DNA from: Anaeramoeba flamelloides
Lineage: Eukaryota; Metamonada; Anaeramoebidae
Direction: 5' to 3'
DNA: 64,000 nt
Assembly: GCA_027625915.1 (NCBI GenBank)
Contig: JANTQA010000032.1
Coordinates: forward strand, 15,888,001-15,952,000
Every line of letters starts with the position of its first letter. Position 1 is the stretch's first letter. Both the position numbers and the translations under genes were made by a program. The notes under the pieces are model-generated. The model made no database searches. It was not told the DNA's origin and saw only the letters and a program-made list of their open reading frames with translations. Shown piece by piece: positions 22,423-34,185 of this stretch.

Positions 22423-23169
22423 ATGAAATTGATAATTTTAATCGTCTTTTTATTAAGTTGTTGTTCTGTATTTTCTGCTGGTACCTATGACAAGGAAGAT
22501 TGGGAAAAACTCTATATGATCCAATCCACAGAATATGAAGGAAACGATGATTGCAGTGATGCATCAATGATCAAGTCAAACATCGAGGGCTTTTGTTTAC
22601 GATCTGATGGTATGGGAGTGAAGTATGGGGTAAAATCAGAAAGCACACTAACTGAAAGCTTTTATGACGGATCGATCACCTGTGGGGTTACACCTGAAAC
22701 CACAGAATGGCCAAAAGATCAATGTTATGATGACACTGATGAAGACGGAAAATATTCTTTCAAATACGATAGATACAAGTTAACAAATTACATCGCCTTA
22801 TTGACAGGGTTTAATGGCACAGATTGTAGTGACCCTGAAAAGGCAACAGACATAACTGTCGAGCACTTAAAATGTTATCTTGATAACGAATCTGGAACAA
22901 CACTAACATTTAAGTTGTCCCTTACAGACATCACTGTGAATTTTTATAAATCAGAGGACTGTTCTGGAACTATAATCGCCAGCCAAACAGAAGAGTATGA
23001 TAAATGCTTCAATTCAGAACATTGGGATCAGCCTATCATGGCAAAATTACAATATTATACTGACAGCGACAGCGACAGCGACGATGACACCGATGAAACC
23101 TCTGGCTCCACACACCTCCTTTACTCCTTATTGTTACTTTTCGCCTCTTTTTTCGTTTCTTTCTATTAA
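22423..23169 (+). CDS. secreted cysteine-rich protein, probably GPI-anchored
   Basis: Uninterrupted frame of 248 residues starting at an ACAAAATG context. Residues 1-18 form a signal peptide. The mature part has eight cysteines (four possible disulfides), two of them in similar TDCSD / EDCSGT contexts, and N-glycosylation sequons (NGT, NES). It ends with an acidic Ser-Asp run (SDSDSDSDDDTDE), small residues (SGS) and a hydrophobic tail finishing at the stop, the usual layout of a GPI-anchor signal. No family was recognised and its role at the cell surface is unknown. It is intronless and clearly less AT-rich than its flanks. The even cysteine number and intact ends argue that the gene is functional. 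Confidence 0.85.
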   Translation: MKLIILIVFLLSCCSVFSAGTYDKEDWEKLYMIQSTEYEGNDDCSDASMIKSNIEGFCLRSDGMGVKYGVKSESTLTESFYDGSITCGVTPETTEWPKDQCYDDTDEDGKYSFKYDRYKLTNYIALLTGFNGTDCSDPEKATDITVEHLKCYLDNESGTTLTFKLSLTDITVNFYKSEDCSGTIIASQTEEYDKCFNSEHWDQPIMAKLQYYTDSDSDSDDDTDETSGSTHLLYSLLLLFASFFVSFY

Positions 23170-23519
23170 GGAATGTTGATTGATCTTAAAGGTTGGTGAT
23201 TCAATCAACCACTCAGACCATCTCTTTGCTTCAAGTTAGATTGCAATATACTTTTTATATGTATGGTGCTTTTTACATGAAAGCAGTCTTGAAAAACAAA
23301 TTAAAAATTTCTTTGGCTTGCTCGGTTTAAGTGTGTGCAGAGAAGAAAGGTCTACTTTTTACACATTGACAACCAAGCAAAAAAGCTCTTTTTTTTAACT
23401 TTATATTTATATTTATATATATAATAAACCGCCCTGACAGTGGCAAGTACTTGAAAATAAAAAGCATATGAAATCTTTTTTCATTTTTCATTTTTCATTT
23501 TTCCTATATTTTCTCAGTC

Positions 23520-24277
23520 TTAAGCGATTAAAGTCGACCAAGGAGAAGCATAGGATCAAATATGTTGTTATTGGCCGTAACTATATTAGTTCTATATGGT
23601 TCAAATGTCTCTAAAAAATCGATTAATCAAGTAGTAATATTTGTTGATCTCATGAATTAAAAATGATCCATAGTATTAGTAAAAAACTCAAAAATTTCAG
23701 AAAAAAATCTGCATTTCACCATAAATTTAAAGGTTGAATTATCAAATATTCAGACTACAAAATCACAAAATATCTTTCTTAAATTTGTAGCGAAATATAG
23801 ATGAGTTACTAAAAAATTCGTTTTTTTTTAAAAATTAAATAATTAACGAATAAATTTTTTTGACAAATTATTTCTCAAATAATGCAAATACATTGATGCT
23901 ATAAGTAGACTTAGAAAAAGCAAACAAAACTAACCAGCCTTTGCGCCTTTATGTTGAAGATTATTGAGTTAATCTTTGAAATTCAAAAATTATAAAAAAT
24001 AGTTACTTTAGGAATGTCTAAATCTAAATTATTAATACCTGAATACTCTTATTTTGAGTTTCGATCTTTGAATTTGGAAAAGGAATTAAAAAAATTAATT
24101 TTCAAAATGAAACTTTTTTAATTGAGATCATTAGTAAAAAATATAATAATTTATTGTGCAATAGGATTTATAATAGATTTTTTTTAACTCTTTGAGCCAG
24201 GGTGTGCTAATAACATTTACATCCAATTACAACATACTTTGATTATAGAGAAATCTATGGTGACGCTAATCCCTTAA
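23520..24277 (-). mobile_element. TTAA-flanked element, family 2, copy 1
   Basis: 750 bases between TTAA 23520-23523 and TTAA 24274-24277. Read on the minus strand it starts GGGATTAGCGTCACCATA and matches the copy at 55466-56219 along its whole length. The two ends share GxGATTAxxGTC as terminal inverted repeats, and AAxTATGTTGTxATTGG recurs inside each end. No transposase frame. It lies about 350 bases downstream of the cysteine-rich gene. Confidence 0.85.
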
Positions 24278-27200
24278 ATCAAAATTCAAATCATTTTTTC
24301 TCTTTTCGTCTTTACTTAATCTTTCAGAAACATAAGCAAAAGATCAATTCTAAAAATTACATTTATTGATAATATTTAGTCTTGCAGTGGCTAATATTTT
24401 AGAAACAATGCTATGTCCCTATTATAATAAGGATCTTTTTCAAAAAATATTGTTCTTTATTAGTTCGATTTGGAATCTATCACCTTGTTATAATGAAAAG
24501 TTTTGCTAGGAAGAAGGAAAAAAATGAGATTGTTCCAAGTGAGATAAGATGATATTGAGGAGTTCGAAGAACTACGATTAATATAATCTTAGCACTAGAG
24601 TAATCTCATTAATTTGAGTCTGGAAGGAGAACCAAAACAGGGAAACATAAAAGGTGATTGTTCAAAAAATGAAACAATATGTATTGCTATTTATTTTTTC
24701 AACTCAAGATGTAACTCTACACAACTTTTCGAAACAAACAAACTAAAAACTAATTTGTTATTTTTTAAAGAAGCTGGGAAGAACTTATTTTTCAATCCTA
24801 CTTTTTCTCTCAACGGAGTTATTAAACAACTTAAAGTTAAATTTTACATTGTACCATTGAGGATAAAACTTGTTTTAAATTTTACAGAGACAAACTCGAT
24901 CGTTCAACCTTTAAAGGAGATCTATTTCGTCTTATATTCCCCATTTATCGGCCAATTTTGGAAAACATCAAAGATAAAAATACGCAACTGGAGTTCTAAA
25001 AGCACTTCTATATGTATTAAAGTTGACATGGATCAGCCAAAAAACATTTTTGTCTTTTTTTTTAATTTGGAAATATGTTTTTTTCTCATTTTCAAAATCT
25101 TTTTTTATGATATCTTCTCAACTTTTTTTCAAAGAAAAAAATAGATCAAACTTTTTTGATTTTTTTAAAAAATGATATTGATTTTCATATCGAAGAGAAG
25201 AAAAAACAAAATTTATATTTAGACATTGTTTTTATTAACCAAATGAAATTCATTCAATTTCCAACCTTTAAGTAATAAATTTATCAAGCGTTTTTTTTTT
25301 ATAGTTTTTCTTGAACAAGTATTTGGGTTACTTGAACCAAATAAATTTTCCCAAGTTGTAAACCCTTGAGTGTGGTGATCTTTTGGGATTTATGAGATTA
25401 AAAATCTTCTAAAAAAATAAGGATAAACTCTTCTAAAATAACTTTAAATTTCATTTTTAAAGTCAAAATTTATTCGTAAAATACTTCTTTTTTTGCTTTG
25501 TTAAAATTGGAAATAATATTAGAACAGAAACTTTTCAAACTTTGACCTAATAAGCTAATTGATTTCCCAAAATCTTTCCACAGTTTCTACAATACTATCC
25601 TAAACTTTTTTTGGGAAAGAATCACCCTCTTATCAGTAGTTGTCTAGTCTTATATATTATAATTTTAACCAATAAAAAGATTGAGTTATATATATGAACT
25701 CTTTTTCAAAAATTGAGAATCACCCGAAATAATAAATTGAAAAAAAAAAATTATCCTTTAGTATTCAAGAACAATTAATAACCAAATATTATTTGTGATT
25801 CACTTTTAAGTCATTCTAAATTTATAAAAACCTGATATATTAAAAATAAAAAAAAAATATACCAAAAACTAAAAAAAAGCAAGTCACAATTTTTGAAATG
25901 AGCATTACAGATTTTTTATTACTGAACTTTCACAGAAAAAAAGTTGAACAACAAGATTTTTGTTGAATAATTAAATCCATTTTCAAAGACATTACATAGT
26001 TGAAATTTTCTAAGTGATTATTTGTCTTTTCGAAGATCACTTTTTTTTTTTTGACTTGATGTTTTTAAAAAAAAAAAAAAAGAAAAAGAAAAAGAAATTG
26101 AAAATATCAAACAAAAAAAAAAGAATATTTTGCTAAAAAAAAAAAGAAATGAAATGGAAAAAAAAAAAAGAGAAACTTAAAAAAAAACAAAAACAAGAAA
26201 AAGAAAAAGAAAAACGAAAATTTGCAAAATTAGAAAAAATGATTCTGATCCAAAAATTTGAAAATATTTTTTGTAAAGAATACAGGAATAAACCATCAAA
26301 AAAAACCCCATTAACATTATAAAGTGAGTCAAAATATTTGAAAAATAGTTTATATATCAAAGATAATTAAAAATCAAAAATATTTACGTTATCGTCCAAG
26401 TTCAACAATTCTAAAATTCAGAACATTTACGAATCGCCTAAATAGATCTTATTATGTAATAAATAAAAATTCAATTTAATTTTGTCAATTATGTTTCAAG
26501 TATAAACAAAAATAAATCATAAAAAATATTGATCACTTTTTATGGATATTTCCTTCTTAATAAAAAATTTAGATTATTTTTTCAACAACAATTTAAACAA
26601 ATAAATCTTAATGAAATAATTTTAAACCATGATATTTTGTAATTATTTTCATTAATTAATCATTGTGAAAACCATTATTTTCATACTTAAATTTATGAAA
26701 GTGACTTTAAGTATAAGGGCAACTAGAGTGCAATTTACAGTTCTTCAATAGTAAAAAAAAAAATAAAAAAAAGATATTTTTGAAATTATTTATTACTTTT
26801 CCACTCCATTTAAGTTTAGTAAGTTAACCCCACCTTTTTTCTGTCTGATTCAGTAATTATGTTCATTTTTCCAATTTGAAAAATTTTAAAGACAAAAAAA
26901 AAAACTGAAAAAAGATTTTTTAAGTGTCAAAGGGTATTGAAACTTCAAAATAAAAATACTGACTGATTATAATTTTTTTAGATTTTTGTGGATTTTCGAA
27001 ATTTGTAGATTTTTTCAGTGCGGTAATTGTACCTTAAAACAATAACCTAGGTTTGATTCACACCAAATATATTTATTTTTTGAGAAAATGAATTGAAAAT
27101 TAAAAATAATATACATTACATTCAAAAATATTAACAATTTTAAATCCTAATTAAAAAAAGTCATATCAAATGAAGTGTATCACTTTGTTCAAGTAATATT

Positions 27201-29233
27201 TATCATTTTCAGGCTTTTTTTAAAAAAAATGTCTACAAATGCGTGTTATCTCCCAATATATACATTTTACAAAAATCATTAAACTATTATCCTTTGTTCT
27301 ATATATTTAGAGAAGAAAAATGATCAAGGTTGATTATTAAGTTTTTTAATGTATTGAACCTTTAATACTTGATCAAATTTTTTGTTCTTTTTCATTCTGT
27401 TTTGAATTGTTAAATATGCAAGGTAAAAAATCCAAATTTCCCAACAACAAACCAAGAAAATATATATTAGAAAGTATATTTTTTTGTAAGGATCTTTTCT
27501 TTTGAAATACTTAACAAGAAAGAAAACCTTTCCAAAAAAACTTGTTTTAATCAAAAATGAATAAAAAAATTTTCAACCAAGTGTATTTTAGAAGAATTAA
27601 ACCTTCTTTGTATTCTTAATTTGATGAAAAAAGTAAAATATTACTGAGAATTTTTATTATATTATTCTAGAGGTTTATTTTATAAACAACTGATTTTTAA
27701 AGATTTATTTTTCATAATTATTTTTTCAAATATTGTTTATCAAAATACAAAAAAAAATAATAATACTATTTTAAAGGTTATATTAAATGTATTGGGCGAT
27801 TGAAATCAATAAAAGAACTAAAAGAAGGGTCAAATCTATGATAAAGATAAAATAGTGATAAGATTTAAAGAAAAAATATTGATCAATTTTTATTTTACCA
27901 ATTTAATAGAAAATTAATAATTTGTAAATCTACCAAATGAATCTAATGAATCTTTATTTTTGAAGAAGGTTTTGATAAATTTTATATCTCAAAACTTAAT
28001 TTTATATTAGATGAATTCAAGAAAGATTGTATTTTAAATTAATTTTCAAAAACACTTTACTAATCGAAAGTAATATATCTCCCAAAAATTTTCCAAATAA
28101 AAAAAAAGTAAAAAAGAAGTAATTGTCTCAAATTTTAAAACCTAAGCTCATTTAATAAATCATTTTTTTTTGATTTTTTAATAAAATTTTCAATTATTTT
28201 AATCTCCTTTTTTTAACCAGTATACCAATATAATAAACTTGGGAATATGACACCCTCCTTTTATTAAAAATATTCAGTACTTTGTTTAGAAATGATTTTA
28301 ATGATTTGTATCAGAATTAACTGAGTACTTCACAATTTATAAAATGCACCTAAAGGAATTAAATATACTATTTTTAAAAAATCAATAAAAATAAGAAAAA
28401 ATAACACTAATAAAAAAAGTTAAAAATTGAGAATTAAAAACACTGTATTTTACAAATAATAAACAAGAAGGGGGTAAAAAACTGTATTATTTAAAAAATG
28501 GAGCCCCAATACCATGAAATTTATATTATTGAACAATAAAATGATCTAAAGAATGTGTTTCAAAATACTATAGTCTGTGTTTCAAAATAAAATCTGCACT
28601 TTTTTACATCTTCTGGTTACAATTAAACATCTGGATAATTACTCAATAGTATACCTAAGTTCCAAATAATTTTGGAATCAAACCCTTTGAATATTTCAAA
28701 CAATGAAAATTTCAAAAAAGAATTTTGCATAATTATTGTCATTATGGTTCTAATTTTGAGGATTACACTTTCAAGTTAAAGCAGTGAAACGAGATATAAA
28801 AACACCCTTGGTAGAGTTTTTTAATCTCAGTAATATTTACGCACTGTGAAATTCTTTTGGAAAAAATGAGACTTTTTCTCAATTTCAACCATTTTTACAA
28901 TTTTTACCTTGTTAGATCATGCACAAATTTGATTTTAATATTTTAGAATTTCCATTTCAACTTTCTGAACTCACAGTGAATCCTCTGGCTGTTCTACATA
29001 TTTTTTTAATTTTTCTTTTACAAGTTTGAAATTTTCTCAAATTTGAACTACACTTGAAAATCCACAAAAGACATTTTTTTATAATTATTTTTTTTGTTAT
29101 TTTCAATTTCCTTTTCATTGAAAAAGAATAAAAAAAAAAAAAACAGGTGCGAAAAGGTAAAGATGACAAAAAATGTTTTTTTTTTGTTTTTGTCCAATTT
29201 ATGTAGAATGAAAATACTTTTTGGGAAGTGAAA
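24278..29233. other. gene-poor stretch
   Basis: About 5 kb with no firmly supported gene. The one long open frame (about 24614-25144, up to 176 codons) lacks an ATG start and has no recognisable domain. Otherwise it holds the repeat at 25725-26345 and AT-rich filler. Confidence 0.45.
25725..26345. repeat. dispersed A-rich repeat, copy 1
   Basis: Homologous to 43370-43935 on the same strand (shared blocks CGAAATAATAAATT, GAGCATTA, CTTTTCGAAGAT, and CATTATAAAGTGAGTC near the right end). The right third also resembles the complement of the 530-base repeat family (AGAAAAAATGATTxTGATC), so the two families may be one. Long A-rich tracts in the middle make boundaries imprecise. Confidence 0.5.
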
Positions 29234-29433
29234 TACAGTCAGTTTCACTTTTAAGGCACAAACTTTAAACGAAATTTAAGTCACATTAAAAATTTCAAAC
29301 TAAGGCATAAAATTCACATTCTAGTAAAATAATTTGTAAAAAAAAAAATTATAAATTTTGTGTCTTAATTTGAGATTTTTTTGTACCTTAAATTTGGTTG
29401 AAAGTTTGTGCCTTAAAAGTGGAACTGACTGTA
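29234..29433. mobile_element. TA-flanked palindromic MITE, CAGTC family, copy 1
   Basis: About 200 bases forming an almost complete palindrome: TACAGTCAGTTTCACTTTTA at the left is mirrored by the complement at the right, and the arms extend to near the centre. The CAGT ends and TA target are typical of Tc1/mariner-type elements. Non-coding. Other copies: 33713-33916, 53562-53761, 61476-61676 and 62714-62913. Confidence 0.9.
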
Positions 29434-30284
29434 TCACAATAACTCAACACTCTTAAGGGTGGGAACGCAGTCCTTAATGCAACTTTTTACTTTTAAGGGG
29501 AAAATTTTGATAAAAATTAATTCGATTTTTTGAGATAAATTTTCCATTGATCTTTCATTTTGAGAATCTCTTTTTAATAATTAAAATTTAAGAATTCAAT
29601 ATGGCCATTTTAAAAAAGTAAAAACGTTTTTTATAATGATTTTTTTAGAATTTAAAACTATTTAAAGTTTTTTGTTATGAGAAAGTGAAAATTTTTTTTA
29701 AAAAAGTGCTTTTCATCACACCCCAACTTTTACTCCTTTTTTAAATATTTTACTTCATTTTATTGATAGAAACCTTATTTGAAGTTTTAATTCTGAAAAA
29801 TTTTTTACTTTTTACAAATTGAAAACTTGTTAAAAGTTTTAAAAAAAGTCTTCACTTTTTGAAAATGTCTCTACCATATTTATTTCTGATTTATTGTGAG
29901 TTTCTTAGATCGATTATTTCAAGATCTTCTCTAAAAAAGTAACATAGCTTATATTTTTGAAACTCCAACAAAACTTTATTAAAAGTATTACTCTGACAAC
30001 ACTATTTTTTTTTGAAAATTCTTGAAGAATTCCTAGATTCCAAATCAAAGCTTCTATCAATATTTAAAAAGTTTTTAAGGGAGTATCTACACCCTAATAC
30101 ATGATCAAAATTTGAGAGAGATGAGATAAAAACATTTTATTTCAGTGGCGTGTGATCGTAGATTCTCTAAAAATTTATTTAAAAAAATTATTTGATATTT
30201 TTTTTTTCGGAATTCAATAAACAATAAAAAAAAAAAGAATATATTGATAAAATAAAATATTTTTTTTTTTAATTAAATAAACTT

Positions 30285-30803
30285 AATTCCAAAATTTTGG
30301 ACACGGTTTAAACAGTAGAAAGAATGGCAATACTATACTTTACATTCAATTTGGAAATAATTTTGATTTAACAAACAATTTCATTTTTTTTCTTTTTTGT
30401 ATTTGTTTTCATTTTTTTTTCGAGTTATGTAATCTTTTTGGTTAGATCTGGGATTTTTTAATCGATGGTTGATAGAATGTTACTATTGAGTTTTTTAAAT
30501 TGAAAAACACACATACAATTGGTCCATGGTATCTTATCATTTGATCGTTCAACAATTGTTGGTATAATTTTAACAAATCTACCAATACATTTTTTATTCT
30601 GCTTGTGTTATTATTTTGGACACACCAATTTTTATTTTTTGAGTTTTATATTTTTTTCTTTTATTTGGATGAAAATGATTACTTATAAAAACATTAATAA
30701 TATGTTACTTAAATATTCTTTTATTTTACGTTTGGAAAAATATAATAAATTGAGTTTTTGTTTTCCTATTTTTGATTTTAGATTTTCCAAATTTTTGATA
30801 TGG
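30285..30803. repeat. short inverted-repeat-ended element, copy 2
   Basis: Second copy of the element at 976-1497, same orientation, with matching landmarks throughout (TTTTGGACACACCAATTTT, ATGAAAATGATTACTTATA). The left end AATTCCAAAATTTTGGACAC is intact; the right end is eroded. Confidence 0.7.
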
Positions 30804-31178
30804 GGTTTAGTTTTTTTTTTGAGAGAAGATTATTTTAGATTCTTCGAATAAAACTTCTATCTATTTTGTGGTTTAAACTTTGACAAAATAGAATCATATT
30901 CACTCCCCCAATTCCACAAAATCCAACGATTTAAAATCCTAACAAGTAATATTTGGGATAATTATTATTTTTTGGAATCCTTTGAGGTATTAAAGCCCCA
31001 TTCATGTTTCCTTTTTTGGTACTCTCAATTGTATTGTTTATGTTCATTTTAAACAAAATACATTAATTCCAAATGTCACTGATAAAAAAATATTTCTTAA
31101 TTATTTTTTGTTGTGATAATGAAAAAATTCAAAAATCTCAAAAAATGATGAAAAAATAAAAAATGAAAAAAATAAATT

Positions 31179-31269
31179 CCACAATAGAATGTTGAGATAA
31201 GAATGAAAGATAAGTCATTCAACATTTGAAATATTATTTTAAGCAATTCAACTCAACATTCTATTGTGG
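31179..31269. repeat. 18-base hairpin with 55-base loop
   Basis: Arms 31179-31196 and 31252-31269 (CCACAATAGAATGTTGAG and its complement) are perfect; pairing continues outward (AAATT) after one skipped base. It lies about 300 bases upstream of the TRIM-like gene. Confidence 0.85.
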
Positions 31270-31570
31270 CAATTTCTTTGAGAATTTGAAAAAAAAAATT
31301 AATAATCTAATGAATGAAGTACTTGTATTAATAACAATACATGAGTTAAAATCCAAAGTAAAAAATGTGATTTTCTGATCCTTTTCAAAATTATCGAAAA
31401 AGTGAAAAATTTTCCTTAAATGTGGCTACTCCCTTAAAGACATATTGGAGTTACTTTGAAAAATGGAGTCTCAAGGTTCTCTAACAATCCTTTCAAAAAC
31501 AATTTGTTGAACAATTAGAATCTTTAAAAAATCTGATCATTTTTTACAATTTTTGTTTCTTTTTCGTTTT

Positions 31571-33568
31571 ATGACAAACCTTGAGGCTTCCTTTCCAATC
31601 GAGTACGAAACAAAAGAAGATTTGTGTGACTTTTGCTTGGAAGAAGAAAAAAAAGTACCAGCAATTGTGTTTTGTCTTGATTGCTCTGAACATCCAAAAT
31701 TATGTCAAGAGTGTAACGAGCAAGAACATAGGAGACAGATCAAAAAAAAACATTTCCGCAAACCAATTAGTGAATGTAATTTGAATTTTTTTTCACCCTG
31801 TTTGACAGGAAACTAAATCACTATTATTATGTTTCTTTAAATTTTTTTTTTTGTTGTCCTACCTACGAAATATTCGACACAATTATCAAAAAACAAAAAT
31901 AAAAAAAATTTTTTGAATTTTCTACACAAAACAACCCAACCTTTAGATTTTCCAATCAAATGTGATCTTCATAAAAAATTTCTCAGTTTGTATTGCGAGA
32001 CTTGTGAAAAATTAGTCTGCGTTTCATGTGGCTTTAGCAAAGAGCACAGTTCCCATCAAGTGCTTCCCATTGAGCAAACAAAAAAAACAAAAGAATTCTT
32101 GAATTTGGGTCTTGTGACTTTCCAGAAAGAAAAAAAACAAATCCAAAAAGATATTGAAAATGAAAAGAAAGCGGTAAACAAACTTACAGAAAAATTAGAA
32201 ATTAAGGTTGCCCAAAACCAAAAGCTGCTTGTGTCTCAAATCAAGAAAATGTGTAAAAAATTGAACAAACAAATCCAAAGAGAACAGAAAAAGGAATTAG
32301 ACAGATTCAAGATGCTCGAGGAGCAACAAGTAAAAAGATTAAAAAGCATCAAAAGACTCAACTCTGTCAAGCGTTCTTATGAAAAATCGATGAAAGGGAA
32401 AAAAGAAAACCGCTTCAACAAATTCCAAATAATCGAAGCATTGACGTTACGAAGCAGCTTGGTAGAGAGAACAAAAACCATTGAAACAAGATCCAACGTC
32501 TTTGTTAAGGCAAAGCAAAGGAGTTACAATTTCAATAAGTCACTTTTGGACTCTGCCTTGGGATTGTTAGAACAGTATTTTACATTCACAACACCAGATT
32601 TCTCACAGTCGCATGTAGTCCTTGATCACACCCACCCCAAGATCGGTACTCAGGTGCAAATCGAAGTCACACTTTTGGATCAATTCTCAAATCCTCTCTC
32701 CAATTATTCCACCTGTATCGAAGCAGTTATTACAAACAATTCGAATAATGAACACCACGAGATCAAAGGGTTTGAAGAGACAGCATCCACAGCTGGTAAA
32801 TATACATCCATGTTCAAGCCAACAGTAATCGGGGACCACTCGCTCAAGGTTCTGTTCAGTGGCCAACAGCTTGGCATGGAGTTACCTTTTGCGGTTCTGA
32901 AGGTTGGATCGGGTTGCTGGGATAAAAACTTTAAGGGAAGTGATTGCTACCTTTCGAATCATAACAGAACCGCTGAAGTGCGTACGAAAGGGAGGCAGTG
33001 CGGTAACTTAGAATATACTGTCTGGGGAGAAGAGAGCCTCTCAAAGAAAAGTGGTGTTCGTGAATTTTCAATTCGCCTTGATTCTAAACCAAACAATGCT
33101 TATACAATATTTCTTGGCCTTGGTCGCAAAAAAAAGACAATAAACTACTTTTGTAAACAAACATCTTTTTCTTCTTTTTTCAATAATCAGAAAAAATTAA
33201 TTTTGTTTTTTTATTTATTTATATATTTATTTTGAATTCCAATCTTCGAATCATTATCTTATTCAAACATTTATCCTGACCACTGTTCCGAATATCGAAA
33301 TTATTCTACTGACTAAGCGCTTGATGACGCTTGGTTATATGAAGTTTCACATTCAAAAATATTTAGCAAGGATATAACACCAAAAGCTTTTGGACACAAA
33401 ACCAAACAGGGAGATATAATTACAATTGTAGCGGATATGATCAATCATACGATGTCGCTCAGAGTTGGCAAAGAAAATTGGGGGGTTGCTTTCGATAATA
33501 TCCCACATGAAGGTATCTCTGTTTGTGCTCACTTTTGCCTTCATAACCAAAAAGTTACATTGATCTAG
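31571..33568 (+). CDS. TRIM-like protein: two B-boxes, coiled coil, filamin repeat, SPRY-like domain (three exons)
   Basis: Exons 31571-31769, 31947-33152 and 33318-33568 encode 551 residues; both introns (177 and 165 bases) are phase 1 and GT...AG. B-box 1 ligands are C19, C22, C35, C38, C45, C48, H53, H61. B-box 2 ligands are C72, H75, C83, C86, C91, C94, H100, H103 and are joined to box 1 by the first splice. A Lys/Glu-rich coiled coil covers about 117-220, a filamin/ABP280-type repeat about 281-386, and an SPRY-like domain runs from about 388 to the end (GVREFSIRL ... GDIITIVADM ... LRVGKENWGVAF). Intron 2 splits the SPRY domain. There is no RING finger, so ubiquitin-ligase activity cannot be claimed; a scaffold or substrate-binding role is more likely. 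TRIM45-like animal proteins also place filamin after the coiled coil. The first ATG was chosen. Confidence 0.9.
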
Positions 33569-33712
33569 TTATTTGAGGAACTAAACCAACAGATTGACAT
33601 ACTTGACCTTTTCAAAATATGTAAAGTTTCCTTCCAGCTGATTTCATTTTTCTCACATTACAAGCCATTTTTTGTAATATTGGGAATGTATATGAATACA
33701 CAATATTGTATA

Positions 33713-33916
33713 TACAGCCAGTCTCACTTTAACCCACAAACTTTGATTGAAATTGAAGGCACAAGAAAAAATTTCTAATTAAAGCACAAAATTTTGTATT
33801 CTAGCAAAACAATTCGAGTTGAAAATAATTCCATAAAAAATGTGTATTTAATTTGAGTTTTTTTTGTGTACTAAATTTCATTCAAAGTTTGTGTTTTAAA
33901 AATAGAACTGGTTGTA
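33713..33916. mobile_element. TA-flanked palindromic MITE, CAGTC family, eroded copy
   Basis: Same palindromic plan as 29234-29433 but more diverged (TACAGCCAGTCTCACTTTAA at the left, AAAAATAGAACTGGTTGTA at the right), so it is probably the oldest of the five copies here. Confidence 0.8.
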
Positions 33917-34185
33917 TATCTATCTATCTATATATATATAAACCAAATTTCAAAATTAGGGGCAAACTTTTTTATTATTATTTTTTTACTTTTTTCATTT
34001 GTCTTTCAAAAAATAAAATAATTATACCCTCTTTTTATTTTTTAATCTATATTGGTTATTATCTCGAAACACTTTAGTAAAATACATTATTATTCAAAAA
34101 AAAAAAAAAAAAAACAATTAAACAAATTTTTTTCTGATGAAAAATTTGCCCGGATTTTTGAAATGTAGCTTATATATATATATAT

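Larger units (their letters stand above)
30075..31437. mobile_element. possible TTAA-flanked element, GGGAGTAG family relative
   Basis: The ends TTAAGGGAGTA at 30075 and its complement TACTCCCTTAA at 31427-31437 enclose about 1.36 kb. The interior is not clearly homologous to the other GGGAGTAG elements and holds a nested repeat (30285-30803) and a hairpin (31179-31269). It ends about 130 bases before the TRIM-like gene. The pairing of these two ends as one element is an inference from the 11-base inverted match. Confidence 0.45.

Noticed and set aside
23180-23460. structured RNA gene downstream of the cysteine-rich gene
   Set aside because: The stretch is a little less AT-rich than its surroundings, but I could not find conserved tRNA, snRNA or other RNA signatures.
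24614-25144. 176-codon plus-strand open frame
   Set aside because: No ATG near its start, T-rich tail giving poly-Phe, no domain and no plausible splice partner; could be a gene relic, but not supportable.
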